Assembly (NCBI GenBank): GCA_037043455.1
Contig: JAWPHD010010380.1
Coordinates: 1-64,000, forward strand
DNA from: Cyrtodaria siliqua
Lineage: Eukaryota > Mollusca > Bivalvia > Adapedonta > Hiatellidae
Length of the DNA stretch: 64,000 nucleotides
Direction: 5' to 3'
Part shown: positions 1 to 13,425 of the stretch, in pieces
Numbering within the stretch: position 1 is the stretch's first letter
Layout: every line of letters starts with the position of its first letter
The notes under the pieces: model-generated
The model's database searches: none
What the model was told of the DNA's origin: nothing
What the model saw: the letters and a program-made list of their open reading frames with translations, nothing else
Made by a program: the position numbers and the translations under genes

Positions 1-3000
1 CTATTTTTGGGGGGTAGGGGAAAGATTTAGTGGTGGCAAACCTACCAAACTTTTTTTTTTGAAGATAAAGTTTTGAAAACATGATCCACACACAGCAACC
101 TACATTTCCATACCAAAGAATGATAGTTCAATTAAAGAAGTAGCATAGGCACGCCATTTTAAGACGCACACAAAGCTGAAACTCGAAATTACGGCTGTTA
201 GACACGAAAACTGACTAAATATACTCAAAACCGACATAAAAGCATATGCAGTGTCTGTTTCAGAGCTCTGATAACTAGTTTTCATCAGAAATTCGACTTT
301 AAGTACGAATCCAAGAGAGATCGATTTATTCCATTTAGCTCTCTTTAGAGAACCACACAAAGTTCATAGTTTTTGAATGTAAAGTTTTCATATTCTCAGC
401 TATATATCATGCTCAAAAATGCATACTTTGTGCAAATCGAACAAGCATTGACCGAGATATGGACATTTGAAGATGCATAGACAAAGTCGAAATTTACCAA
501 ATTCAAAGAATATTTTCTTTAGTTTTACACTATTTGAATTTTCATATGAAATAACATTTCTTGTCAATATACTTGACAAATGTGACAAATTATCAAAATA
601 ATTCAATACACATCAATAAAACATGCATTTTAATAACCAGCAGGACTTTGCATATGTACAATATTCAGATTTGCACACCAAAACGTGTTTTCTTAGTAAA
701 ATTCCATCAATTTGTGGCATATTATCTATTTTTAGTCGAGTATACACGCTTAAACATGCCACAAATTCCACTAAAATCAAAATTGATAATAGCCGTACGC
801 TACAAAGTCAGTGTTTTGAGGTATATTACAAATATTTTACAAGTTAAACCCTTCTAAAACTGTACACAATATCCTATTTTTGGGGGGTAGGGGAAAGATT
901 TAGTGGTGGCAAACCTACCAAACTTTTTTTTTTGAAGATAAAGTTTTGAAAACATGATCCACACACAGCAACCTACATTTCCATACCAAAGAATGATAGT
1001 TCAATTAAAGAAGTAGCATAGGCACGCCATTTTAAGACGCACACAAAGCTGAAACTCGAAATTACGGCTGTTAGACACGAAAACTGACTAAATATACTCA
1101 AAACCGACATAAAAGCATATGCAGTGTCTGTTTCAGAGCTCTGATAACTAGTTTTCATCTGAAATTCGACTTTAAGTACGAATCCAAGAGAGATCGATTT
1201 ATTCCATTTAGCTCTCTTTAAAGAGAACCACACAAAGTTCATAGTTTTTGAATGTAAAGTTTTCATATTCTCAGCTATATATCATGCTCAAAAATGCATA
1301 CTTTGTGCAAATCGAACAAGCATTGACCGAGATATGGACATTTGAAGATGCATAGACAAAGTCGAAATTTACCAAATTCAAAGAATATTTTCTTTAGTTT
1401 TACACTATTTGAATTTTCATATGAAATAACATTTCTTGGCAATATACTTGACAAATGTGACAAATTATCAAAATAATTCAATACACATCAATAAAACATG
1501 CATTTTAATAACCAGCAGGACTTTGCATATGTACAATATTCAGATTTGCACACCAAAACGTGTTTTCTTAGTAAAATTCCATCAATTTGTGGCATATTAT
1601 CTATTTTTAGTCGAGTATACACGCTCAAACATGCCACAAATTCCACTAAAATCAAAATTGATAATAGCCGTACGCCACAAAGTCAGTGTTTTGAGGTATA
1701 TTACAAATATTTTACAAGTTAAACCCTTCTAAAACTGTACACAATATCCTGTTTTTGGGGGGTAGGGGAAAGATTTAGTGGTGGCAAACCTACCAAACTT
1801 TTTTTTTTGAAGATAAAGTTTTGAAAACATGATCCACACACAGCAACCTACATTTCCATACCAAAGAATGATAGTTCAATTAAAGAAGTAGCATAGGCAC
1901 GCCATTTTAAGACGCACACAAAGCTGAAACTCGAAATTACGGCTGTTAGACACGAAAACTGACTAAATATACTCAAAACCGACATAAAAGCATATGCAGT
2001 GTCTGTTTCAGAGCTCTGATAACTAGTTTTCATCTGAAATTCGACTTTAAGTACGAATCCAAGAGAGATCGATTTATTCCATTTAGCTCTCTTTAAAGAG
2101 AACCACACAAAGTTCATAGTTTTTGAATGTAAAGTTTTCATATTCTCAGCTATATATCATGCTCAAAAATGCATACTTTGTGCAAATCGAACAAGCATTG
2201 ACCGAGATATGGACATTTGAAGATGCATAGACAAAGTCGAAATTTACCAAATTCAAAGAATATTTTCTTTAGTTTTACACTATTTGAATTTTCATATGAA
2301 ATAACATTTCTTGGCAATATACTTGACAAATGTGACAAATTATCAAAATAATTCAATACACATCAATAAAACATGCATTTTAATAACCAGCAGGACTTTG
2401 CATATGTACAATATTCAGATTTGCACACCAAAACGTGTTTTCTTAGTAAAATTCCATCAATTTGTGGCATATTATCTATTTTTAGTCGAGTATACACGCT
2501 CAAACATGCCACAAATTCCACTAAAATCAAAATTGATAATAGCCGTACGCCACAAAGTCAGTGTTTTGAGGTATATTACAAATATTTTACAAGTTAAACC
2601 CTTCTAAAACTGTACACAATATCCTGTTTTTGGGGGGTAGGGGAAAGATTTAGTGGTGGCAAACCTACCAAACTTTTTTTTTTGAAGATAAAGTTTTGAA
2701 AACATGATCCACACACAGCAACCTACATTTCCATACCAAAGAATGATAGTTCAATTAAAGAAGTAGCATAGGCACGCCATTTTAAGACGCACACAAAGCT
2801 GAAACTCGAAATTACGGCTGTTAGACACGAAAACTGACTAAATATACTCAAAACCGACATAAAAGCATATGCAGTGTCTGTTTCAGAGCTCTGATAACTA
2901 GTTTTCATCTGAAATTCGACTTTAAGAACGAATCCAAGAGAGATCGATTTATTCCATTTAGCTCTCTTTAGGTTACATTGCACCATTGATTTTTCTTCTT

Positions 3001-6000
3001 TGTTTTATATAGGACGAATGTATTTCAAGAGACAAAAAACACGCATTTTCCTCCGTAGAAAATTTTAAAACACATATCAATCAAACGATCGAGCGTCCGC
3101 CAATATAAAAATGCAATAAAAACAGGGGGTCATGTATCATGTAAGAACAAGCCAATCTGTTGAATGACGTCACGTTTTATTTTGATACGTCACAGATAGA
3201 TTTACCCCATTTCTTCTTTCGCTTTACTGTCTATGTCAATTATAATTAAATATCTCAAACAAACACTAATCAATGTTCACAATACATCATTTGGATGAAT
3301 TATAGGTAATAATAACAAAAAGCAATCAAAAGTATGCATTTTGTATCACTAGTAAGGCAGGGAAACGTTTTTTATTAGGCACTATTTGACTATACACCAC
3401 GGAAGCACAAACGCAATGGTGCAATGCAACCTTAAAGAGAACCACACAAAGTTCATAGTTTTTGAATGTAAAGTTTTCATATTCTCAGCTATATATCATG
3501 CTCAAAAATGCATACTTTGTGCAAATCGAACAAGCATTGACCGAGATATGGACATTTGAAGATGCATAGACAAAGTCGAAATTTACCAAATTCAAAGAAT
3601 ATTTTCTTTAGTTTTACACTATTTGAATTTTCATATGAAATAACATTTCTTCGCAATATACTTGACAAATGTGACAAATTATCAAAATAATTCAATACAC
3701 ATCAATAAAACATGCATTTTAATAACCAGCAGGACTTTGCATATGTACAATATTCAGATTTGCACACCAAAACGTGTTTTCTTAGTAAAATTCCATCAAT
3801 TTGTGGCATATTATCTATTTTTAGTCGAGTATACACGCTCAAACATGCCACAAATTCCACTAAAATCAAAATTGATAATAGCCGTACGCTACAAAGTCAG
3901 TGTTTTGAGGTATATTACAAATATTTTACAAGTTAAACCCTTCTAAAACTGTACACAATATCCTATTTTTGGGGGGTAGGGGAAAGATTTAGTGGTGGCA
4001 AACCTACCAAACTTTTTTTTTTGAAGATAAAGTTTTGAAAACATGATCCACACACAGCAACCTACATTTCCATACCAAAGAATGATAGTTCAATTAAAGA
4101 AGTAGCATAGGCACGCCATTTTAAGACGCACACAAAGCTGAAACTCGAAATTACGGCTGTTAGACACGAAAACTGACTAAATATACTCAAAACCGACATA
4201 AAAGCATATGCAGTGTCTGTTTCAGAGCTCTGATAACTAGTTTTCATCTGAAATTCGACTTTAAGTACGAATCCAAGAGAGATCGATTTATTCCATTTAG
4301 CTCTCTTTAAAGAGAACCACACAAAGTTCATAGTTTTTGAATGTAAAGTTTTCATATTCTCAGCTATATATCATGCTCAAAAATGCATACATTGTGCAAA
4401 TCGAACAAGCATTGACCGAGATATGGACATTTGAAGATGCATAGACAAAGTCGAAATTTACCAAATTCAAAGAATATTTTCTTTAGTTTTACACTATTTG
4501 AATTTTCATATGAAATAACATTTCTTGGCAATATACTTGACAAATGTGACAAATTATCAAAATAATTCAATACACATCAATAAAACATGCATTTTAATAA
4601 CCAGCAGGACTTTGCATATGTACAATATTCAGATTTGCACACCAAAACGTGTTTTCTTAGTAAAATTCCATCAATTTGTGGCATATTATCTATTTTTAGT
4701 CGAGTATACACGCTCAAACATGCCACAAATTCCACTAAAATCAAAATTGATAATAGCCGTACGCTACAAAGTCAGTGTTTTGAGGTATATTACAAATATT
4801 TTACAAGTTAAACCCTTCTAAAACTGTACACAATATCCTATTTTTGGGAAGTAGGGGAAAGATTTAGTGGTGGCAAACCTACCAAACTTTTTTTTTTGAA
4901 GATAAAGTTTTGAAAACATGATCCACACACAGCAACCTACATTTCCATACCAAAGAATGATAGTTCAATTAAAGAAGTAGCATAGGCACGCCATTTTAAG
5001 ACGCACACAAAGCTGAAACTCGAAATTACGGCTGTTAGACACGAAAACTGACTAAATATACTCAAAACCGACATAAAAGCATATGCAGTGTCTGTTTCAG
5101 AGCTCTGATAACTTGTTTTCATCTGAAATTCGACTTTAAGTACGAATCCAAGAGAGATCGATTTATTCCATTAAGCTCTCTTTAGAGAACCACACAAAGT
5201 TCATAGTTTTTGAATGTAAAGTTTTCATATTCTCAGCTATATATCATGCTCAAAAATGCATACTTTGTGCAAATCGAAGAAAGCATTGACCGAGATATGG
5301 ACATTTGAAGATGCATAGACAAAGTCGAAATTTACCAAATTCAAAGAATATTTTCTTTAGTTTTACACTATTTGAATTTTCATATGAAATAACATTTCTT
5401 GGCAATATACTTGACAAATGTGACAAATTATCAAAATAATTCAATACACATCAATAAAACATGCATTTTAATAACCAGCAGGACTTTGCATATGTACAAT
5501 ATTCAGATTTGCACACCAAAACGTGTTTTCTTAGTAAAATTCCATCAATTTGTGGCATGTTATCTATTTTTAGTCGAGTATACACGCTCAAACATGCCAC
5601 AAATTCCACTAAAATCAAAATTGATAATAGCCGTACGCTACAAAGTCAGTGTTTTGAGGTATATTACAAATATTTTACAAGTTAAACCCTTCTAAAACTG
5701 TACACAATATCCTATTTTTGGGGGGTAGGGGAAAGATTTAGTGGTGGCAAACCTACCAAACTTTTTTTTTTGAAGATAAAGTTTTGAAAACATGATCCAC
5801 ACACAGCAACCTACATTTCCATACCAAAGAATGATAGTTCAATTAAAGAAGTAGCATAGGCACGCCATTTTAAGACGCACACAAAGCTGAAACTCGAAAT
5901 TATGGCTGTTAGACACGAAAACTGACTAAATATACTCAAAACCGACATAAAAGCATATGCAGTGTCTGTTTCAGAGCTCTGATAACTAGTTTTCATCTGA

Positions 6001-8677
6001 AATTCGACTTTAAGTACGAATCCAAGAGAGATCGATTTATTCCATTTAGCTCTCTTTAGAGAACCACACAAAGTTCATAGTTTTTGAATGTAAAGTTTTC
6101 ATATTCTCAGCTATATATCATGCTCAAAAATGCATACTTTGTGCAAATCGAACAAGCATTGACCGAGATATGGACATTTGAAGATGCATAGACAAAGTCG
6201 AAATTTACCAAATTCAAAGAATATTTTCTTTAGTTTTACACTATTTGAATTTTCATATGAAATAACATTTCTTGTCAATATACTTGACAAATGTGACAAA
6301 TTATCAAAATAATTCAATACACATCAATAAAACATGCATTTTAATAACCAGCAGGACTTTGCATATGTACAGTATTCAGATTTGCACACCAAAACGTGTT
6401 TTCTTAGTAAAATTCCATCAATTTGTGGCATATTATCTATTTTTAGTCGAGTATACACGCTCAAACATGCCACAAATTCCACTAAAATCAAAATTGATAA
6501 TAGCCGTACGCTACAAAGTCAGTGTTTTGAGGTATATTACAAATATTTTACAAGTTAAACCCTTCTAAAACTGTACACAATATCCTATTTTTGGGGGGTA
6601 GGGGAAAGATTTAGTGGTGGCAAAGCTACCAAACTTTTTTTTTTGAAGATAAAGTTTTGAAAACATGATCCACACACAGCAACCTACATTTCCATACCAA
6701 AGAATGATAGTTCAATTAAAGAAGTAGCATAGGCACGCCATTTTAAGACGCACACAAAGCTGAAACTCGAAATTACGGCTGTTAGACACGAAAACTGACT
6801 AAATATACTCAAAACCGACATAAAAGCAAATGCAGTGTCTGTTTCAGAGCTCTGATAACTAGTTTTCATCTGAAATTCGACTTTAAGTACGAATCCAAGA
6901 GAGATCGATTTATTCCATTTAGCTCTCTTTAGAGAACCACACAAAGTTCATAGTTTTTGAATGTAAAGTTTTCATATTCTCAGCTATATATCATGCTCAA
7001 AAATGCATACTTTGTGCAAATCGAACAAGCATTGACCGAGATATGGACATTTGAAGATTCATAGACAAAGTCGAAATTTACCAAATTCAAAGAATATTTT
7101 CTTTAGTTTTACACTATTTGAATTTTCATATGAAATAACATTTCTTGGCAATATACTTGACAAATGTGACAAATTATCAAAATAATTCAATACACATCAA
7201 TAAAACATGCATTTTAATAACCAGCAGGACTTTGCATATGTACAATATTCAGATTTGCACACCAAAACGTGTTTTCTTAGTAAAATTCCATCAATTTGTG
7301 GCATATTATCTATTTTTAGTCGAGTATACACGCTCAAACATGCCACAAATTCCACTAAAATCAAAATTGATAATAGCCGTACGCTACAAAGTCAGTGTTT
7401 TGAGGTATATTACAAATATTTTACAAGTTAAACCCTTCTAAAACTGTACACAATATCCTATTTTTGGGGGGTAGGGGAAAGATTTAGTGGTGGCAAACCT
7501 ACCAAACTTTTTTTTTTGAAGATAAAGTTTTGAAAACATGATCCACACACAGCAACCTACATTTCCATACCAAAGAATGATAGTTCAATTAAAGAAGTAG
7601 CATAGGCACGCCATTTTAAGACGCACACAAAGCTGAAACTCGAAATTACGGCTGTTAGACACGAAAACTGACTAAATATACTCAAAACCGACATAAAAGC
7701 ATATGCAGTGTCTGTTTCAGAGCTCTGATAACTAGTTTTCATCTGAAATTCGACTTTAAGTACGAATCCAAGAGAGATCGATTTATTCCATTTAGCTCTC
7801 TTTAGAGAACCACACAAAGTTCATAGTTTTTGAATGTAAAGTTTTCATATTCTCAGCTATATATCATGCTCAAAAATGCATACTTTGTGCAAATCGAACA
7901 AGCATTGACCGAGATATGGACATTTGAAGATGCATAGACAAAGTCGAAATTTACCAAATTCAAAGAATATTTTCTTTAGTTTTACACTATTTGAATTTTC
8001 ATATGAAATAACATTTCTTGTCAATATACTTGACAAATGTGACAAATTATCAAAATAATTCAATACACATCAATAAAACATGCATTTTAATAACCAGCAG
8101 GACTTTGCATATGTACAATATTCAGATTTGCACACCAAAACGTGTTTTCTTAGTAAAATTCCATCAATTTGTGGCATATTATCTATTTTTAGTCGAGTAT
8201 ACACGCTCAAACATGCCACAAATTCCACTAAAATCAAAATTGATAATAGCCGTACGCTACAAAGTCAGTGTTTTGAGGTATATTACAAATATTTTACAAG
8301 TTAAACACTTCTAAAACTGTACACAATATCCTATTTTTGGGGGGTAGGGGAAAGATTTAGTGGTGGCAAACCTACCAAACTTTTTTTTTTGAAGATAAAC
8401 TTTTGAAAACATGATCCACACACAGCAACCTACATTTCCATACCAAAGAATGATAGTTCAATTAAAGAAGTAGCATAGGCATGCCATTTTAAGACGCACA
8501 CAAAGCTGAAACTCGAAATTACGGCTCTTAGACACGAAAACTGACTAAATGTACTCAAAACCGACATAAAAGCATATGCAGTGTCTGTTTCAGAGCTCTG
8601 ATAACTAGTTTTCATCTGAAATTCGACTTTAAGTACGAATCCAAGAGAGATCGATTTATTCCATTTAGCTCTCTTTA
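1..8677. repeat. Tandem satellite array, ~873-875 bp monomer, ten units
   Basis: Monomers start at 1, 874, 1749, 2624, 3963, 4838, 5712, 6585, 7458 and 8331. Each opens with CTATTTTTGGGGGG followed by a T10 tract about 45 bp later. Spacing is 873-875 bp except for unit 4, which is 1339 bp because of a 461-bp inserted element. Unit 10 is cut off after about 347 bp by a second copy of that element. Copies differ by only a few substitutions. Two length classes exist. Units 1, 6, 7, 8 and 9 read CTCTTTAGAGAACC about 340 bp in, while units 2, 3 and 5 carry two extra A's there. The array continues beyond the left edge. Short open frames on both strands (68-98 codons) recur in each unit but only because the DNA is repeated, so I do not call them genes. 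Confidence 0.97.
2971..3431. mobile_element. PIF/Harbinger-like MITE inside satellite unit 4
   Basis: This is 461 bp bounded by 18-bp inverted repeats: GGTTACATTGCACCATTG on the left and CAATGGTGCAATGCAACC on the right, with one mismatch. It is flanked by TTA at 2968-2970 and TTA at 3432-3434, and the empty site in neighbouring units reads CTCTTTAAAGAG, so TTA is a real 3-bp target duplication. A TWA target and GG-starting ends fit the PIF/Harbinger superfamily. There is no coding capacity, so it is non-autonomous. The insertion is at the centre of a 12-bp palindrome of the satellite. Confidence 0.85.
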
Positions 8678-9138
8678 GGTTACATTGCACCATTGATTTT
8701 CCTTCTTTGTTTTATATAGGACGAATGTATTTCAAGAGACAAAAAACACGCATTTTCCTCCGTAGAAAATTTTAAAACACATATCAATCAAACGATCGAG
8801 CGTCCGCCAGTATAAAAATGCAATAAAAACAGGGGGTCATGTATCATGTAAGAACAAGCCAATCTGTTGAATGACGTCACGTTTTATTTTGATACGTCAC
8901 AGATAGATTTACCCCATTTCTACTTTCGCTTTACTGTCTATGTCAATTATAATTAAATATCTCAAACAAACACTAATCAATGTTCACAATACATCATTTG
9001 GATGAATTATAGGTAATAATAACAAAAAGCAATCAAAAGTATGCATTTTGTATCACTAGTAAGGCAGGGAAACGTTTTTTATTAGGCACTATTTGACTAT
9101 ACACCACGGAAGCACAAACGCAATGGTGCAATGCAACC
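8678..9138. mobile_element. Second copy of the 461-bp Harbinger-like MITE at the array end
   Basis: It has the same length and ends as the copy at 2971-3431, with about three substitutions between them. The left flank is satellite, at exactly the same monomer position (CTCTTTA). The right flank is not satellite (TTCAGCGCAATGG), so the array stops at the right end of this element. Near-identity and shared site argue that both copies descend from one insertion multiplied with the array. The missing satellite on the right suggests a later recombination or deletion through the element. Confidence 0.85.
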
Positions 9139-9212
9139 TTCAGCGCAATGGGACATATATATAAACTAAGATATACATAATAAAACATCCTAAATACTTC
9201 TTTCTATTTCAG

Positions 9213-9380
9213 ACAGTTATGGTTGAAATAAAATGCTACTGTTGTTCAAAGAGGTCACATGACTTTCCGGGCATAGTGACTATTAAATTGCCTACCACAA
9301 CACAGAAGAGCCGACAATTAAATGTTACTTCATCTGGAACAGATGCACAAAGTATTACCATATTTTTCCATCAGATATAA
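9213..9380 (+). CDS. Possible 3'-terminal exon or gene relic, unrecognised
   Basis: A good acceptor (pyrimidine run TTCTTTCTATTTCAG ending 9212) opens a frame that stays open for 55 codons and stops at TAA 9378-9380. It contains a cluster of Cys residues (KCYCCSKR) and a Thr/Ser-rich stretch. An AATAAA hexamer lies at 10075-10080, so 9381-10100 could be a 3' UTR. I do not recognise the peptide and find no upstream exon; the satellite lies immediately upstream. It could be a gene fragment or chance. Confidence 0.22.
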   Translation, partial: TVMVEIKCYCCSKRSHDFPGIVTIKLPTTTQKSRQLNVTSSGTDAQSITIFFHQI

Positions 9381-10100
9381 AAACAGAGCAAACTAATCAC
9401 TCCAAACGCGACGTTTCATCAAAGGAATCACTGATTTTATCCAAACCACACCATTCATCAAGACGCAAGTTAAAAACATGTTTCGCGCATTTCTTAGATG
9501 TAGAAGTAAAGTTGTTGTTTTTTTTAGAGGATAAAATATTCTGGAATTTTGGAAATGTTCACAGTTTGTAATGAAGGTTTAGGATGATACGGAATGAAAA
9601 TGTTTAGCCTGATGAAAACGTGTACCAATTTGATGACGATTTACAAATGAATGAGGATCAAAAGCGCATGTGTAACAATAAAAGTATCACAAAGAAACTT
9701 TTATTTAGTTTATTAAAAGGATATTTAGAAATATGTATACATGCATTCAACTGTATGTTATAATTTATGGCCGTAAGGTTGGAGTGAAATATACCCAATA
9801 TGCATGTGTTAAATTGAACAGTTAAGCGATTTGAAAGTGTCAGTCAGGGTGTTGAATTATAGTGTTATTCGTTAATTTTAAGAAGACATGTGACAATATT
9901 GAAAGTTATAAGTACATGTAATATCAGTGTTATAAAAAATATGAATTTGCATGTGAATTATATTACATTTAATGATACACGTGTATGACATGAATGTTTT
10001 AAATAATACAACATGATATATTACATGCCTTTTCATGACATGTTTGTTTTGAATGTTGTGAATGCAAGATGTTTAATAAAGATGTGTATTTATAAACGAA

Positions 10101-11361
10101 GTCAGTGCGTCTTTTTTATCTGCAGTCATGAACCAGTAACAACGTTTCACAATCCATTGTGAAATTGAGAAGAGTCCCAAACCGTGTTGTTATGCATGAG
10201 TTATCAGCGATAATAAAAAAAAGATACTAATAAAGAAGACCTGTATTTGAAATTTAATCTGCTACTAGCAGAAAACCTGCTACCACTCTAAATATTGCAT
10301 TTTTATTCTTTTTGTATGTGGTGGAGTGGTATTCGATGGAACCTACTCACCAGATGATATATTCTGATGAAGTAAAACAGTTGTGGAACATTGGTCCCAA
10401 GCTCTTTTAGGGCAAATGTCTGGTTGGAAAAACAAAGGTCAATTAGAAAAAGGCCGTACCAAGCTAGAAAAGTATTCTATCAGTTTTGCAGTTCCCAGTA
10501 TATATTGCCTAAACGACGCATATTTGGCTGATCAATTGAAAGATATTAAACTAAATATTCATGTCATTAACTGCTCCATTAAAGGCATGTAGAGCGTGAT
10601 ATGAAAAACATGTCTGGGGATAACCCTTTGATTTAGAATTGATACAACAAAATATTGGATACTTATACATATATCACACACTTAATTAGGCTAATTCAAT
10701 CCTATCCAAATTTCTATATTGTATGCACGTACCTTTTTTCAGATCGCATATGACTTTTTCAACACAACTACAATACAGTAGTTTACCAACTAGGGTGACA
10801 GTGAATATTTTAAAAATTGCAACTATGAGTACACCGTGTTTTGACAGAAACCTTTCTCTATCTTTATAGTCTCACAAATAACTGCTAATGACCCACACAT
10901 TTTCAAGGTCTGTGGATTATTCCTGACATGATACAATTCAAAAACTGATACAATTGTACCTCGTTTGTACAAAATAAGCAATTGTTTACAACTGGTTTAC
11001 GATTGTCAAGTGTTGTGGACAGACAACCCGACTGTTATTACATTATTAATTGTCAAAAACAAGTGTTTGTATATGCTGGACTACAACTAAGGATTCTGTA
11101 ATAAACTGCAATCAACGATTTTCTGAAAATCTACCAATAAATAAGTTTTTTAACGCCATCAGTCGGACACCTCTATCAGATGTGGTGATATTGCGTAATA
11201 TTTCAACACAACTTCCGTTGGGAGTACAGTAGCGTTTGTCTACTGTGATTTTGCACTTGGGACACAATTTTAATTGTTCTGGTTTTAAAGTTATCATGAT
11301 GTTTGGAATTTAAAAATGTTCTTGCAACACAATAATACATATTTTGGCTTTTTTTGAAAAA
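10101..11361. other. No gene seen
   Basis: AT-rich sequence with no open frame that resembles a protein I know. A frame opening at 10383 has no start ATG or splice context. I see no repeat structure. Confidence 0.5.
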
Positions 11362-11676
11362 ATAATTAAATTGAATTGAATGTTGTTTAACGGCTCATCA
11401 ACACAGTATAGGTTATTTAGAGCCGCCCCAGAGAGAGGGGAAGAATACATAGGAATCCGGGAACCGTGCCCTACTCTTATATCGAATAGATTCCTATGGT
11501 TCTTTAACGTGCTCGGAGGATAGACCGATACACGGGACTGTTTACGTCCCCATCCGATGGACGAGGCTAAGCTAGGGAAAGTGTCTTGCCCAAGAACACA
11601 CCGACGAAACTCAGTGGAACCATGGAGGATTGAACCCGGGGCCTCCGGTTACAAATCCGCCGTGCTACCGACTGAA
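11362..11676 (-). mobile_element. tRNA-derived SINE, family 1, near full length
   Basis: Read on the minus strand it opens with a tRNA-like head: GGTAGCACGGCGG resembles an A box and GGGTTCAATCC a B box, about 35 bp apart. A non-tRNA body follows, ending in GAGCCGTTAAACAACATTC and a short ATTCAATT-type tail. A 5'-truncated copy on the plus strand at 52867-53088 shares the body and the tail, which shows it is a dispersed family. The tRNA part is not a functional tRNA gene. Confidence 0.8.
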
Positions 11677-11789
11677 AAAATAAGGATCCACTTAAAGTTT
11701 TATACATGTACTTAGCAAAATAACTTGTTAAGTGGTCCTTTGACATAAAATCCACATTTTACTTGAGTACATTTTACTTGAGTAAGTAA

Positions 11790-12245
11790 CATAGAAGAAA
11801 TAACAAAAATCTGTATAAAGTTTAAGCTTTGTGATGAAGTTTTGGCGAACGGAGATAAAGCAGATCAGAATGGAAAAGTTTGTCGTGATCTTATGGCGAA
11901 TAAAGAAACGGCAAATCTGAATTGAAAAGTTTGTGGCGATGTTACGGCGTGCAATAAAAAAAAAATCGGAATGGTAAAGTTTGTCGCAATGTTGTGGCGA
12001 ACAAAAAAAATGCAAGTAAGTTTGTGGTGATGTTATGGCGAACGTTCCAAATAAATAAATGTTTCTGGCGAACTTCTGGCGAATGTATAACTTTTTAGCG
12101 AGTTTGCGGCAAATTCGCCAAAGATTACCATGGTGTTTGCGGGAACATCACCGCTAGTGGCGAACATTGGCGAACAATTAAGAATTGTTCTGGCGAACAA
12201 AATTGTTCGCTGCAACCTTGCAGCAAACTTGCAGCAACCTTGCAG
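11790..12245. repeat. Degenerate repeats rich in TGGCGAAC
   Basis: The phrase AAGTTTGTNGCGATGTTRTGGCGAA recurs about every 55-60 bp between 11840 and 12045. It is followed by shorter GGCGAAC and TTGCAGCAAAC repeats to 12245, including the palindrome GAACAATTAAGAATTGTTC near 12170. The copies are too diverged to give an exact count. The open frames across it are by-products of the repeats. Confidence 0.6.
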
Positions 12246-12720
12246 CAAACCTTCTCATTTGGTAAGGGAAACGCCTCCTACTTGAGCTGGAGGAGAGTGT
12301 TTAATTTTAGCACGGTGTTTGCCTATGATGAGTAGATGCTAACGAAGGCTTAGAATCTAGGATCTGAGTCCAGGGACCAGACGTCAATGTCAAAAATCAA
12401 AATTCACCGAAATGCACATTAACGCCTATGGACTTAGGGTATTATGGGATCAGCCTGAATTCTTACCCTAACCTTCTCATACATCTGTTGAAGTGAGGTG
12501 TTCATATTTTGGTACAGTGGATGCCACGATGTTTAGATGACAACGAACATATTGAATTCATGATCTGACCATTGGGACCAGGGGTCAAAATGAGCAAAAA
12601 GGCTACTTTTTTGTATTTACTTTTTTTATGAAATTTCTTAATAGTCCTATTGTTTACTTGAAACCTCATGCTATACCAGTTTTAGGAGAATGTTCATGTT
12701 TGACACAGTTGTGACCTAGT
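12246..12720. repeat. Diverged tandem repeat, ~190-220 bp period
   Basis: Two to three imperfect copies start near 12249, 12471 and 12661 (CCTTCTCAT / ACCTTCTCAT / AACCTCATG). The first two share a block ending GGGACCAG(A/G)(C/G)GTCAA with Ca. 60% agreement by eye. No coding signal. Confidence 0.4.
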
Positions 12721-12901
12721 AAGTGCATGAAAGCGAAGTGCGGACATTTTCGATGGGCTTCAAATCGACTTTATACATTTTAAAACGGGCAATGTTTTGA
12801 AAGTAAAAGCCACATTCAAAGAAAACAAACTCCCCATGCCGAAGGAAACAAGCGCTTGTAAAAGAACAGTTGCAAAATATCAAAATAAAAAGAAAACTTA
12901 C

Positions 12902-12938
12902 TAATACGTGACTGGTAGCCATTTTGACTGGCAGCCAT
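12902..12938 (-). CDS. Candidate isolated first coding exon
   Basis: On the minus strand GAGAATGG opens a 12-codon frame (MAASQNGYQSRI) that runs straight into a consensus donor, GTAAGT, at 12901-12896. The start context and donor are both good, but there is no recognisable partner exon further left, and short ATG-plus-donor pairs occur by chance. Kept only as a lead. Confidence 0.15.
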
Positions 12939-13308
12939 TCTCAGAAAGAATCACGCCACGTGTTTGCAGATATCGGGATGAAAGATAACGTGGAAACGTA
13001 TTCTGATATATTTAACCTAAAAAAATAAGCATACCCGATACTAAGTAAGACATTTGGCAAGAAATCTGTTAATGTACTATTAAGGTAATATAGCATTAAT
13101 ACGAAAAAAACATTACGTAATCTCCTTCAAATATGATGGTAAAATGTTAAAAAATATTTTCGCAATACAAATTATCTGTGGGGTGCCTATGCGTTTCCAT
13201 AGGCAGAAGTATGCCAACATACGCAACCATTTTAAAAACATGACTTGAGAAGGAAAGTAATCATGAATTCACAAATCCGTCCACTTATTTGACGTAGTTA
13301 TGAAAATG

Positions 13309-13425
13309 GCCATGTAATGAAACTTTCCACTAATGTGGTTGAGCCACGTAATGAAACGTTCCACTAATGTGGGTGAGTAGAAAATGTATCACGAAATCTT
13401 CCGCATATGTGGCGTGAATAGGATA
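13309..13425. repeat. 34-bp tandem repeat, three copies
   Basis: GCCAYGTAATGAAACNTTCC followed by ACTAATGTGG(G/T)TGA recurs at 13309 and 13343, with a weaker third copy from about 13377. Copies drift towards the right end. Confidence 0.65.

Noticed and set aside
100..8693. Repeated small open frames of 61-98 codons on both strands
   Set aside because: They recur because the satellite monomer recurs; overlapping frames on both strands, AT-rich composition and no splice or promoter signals.
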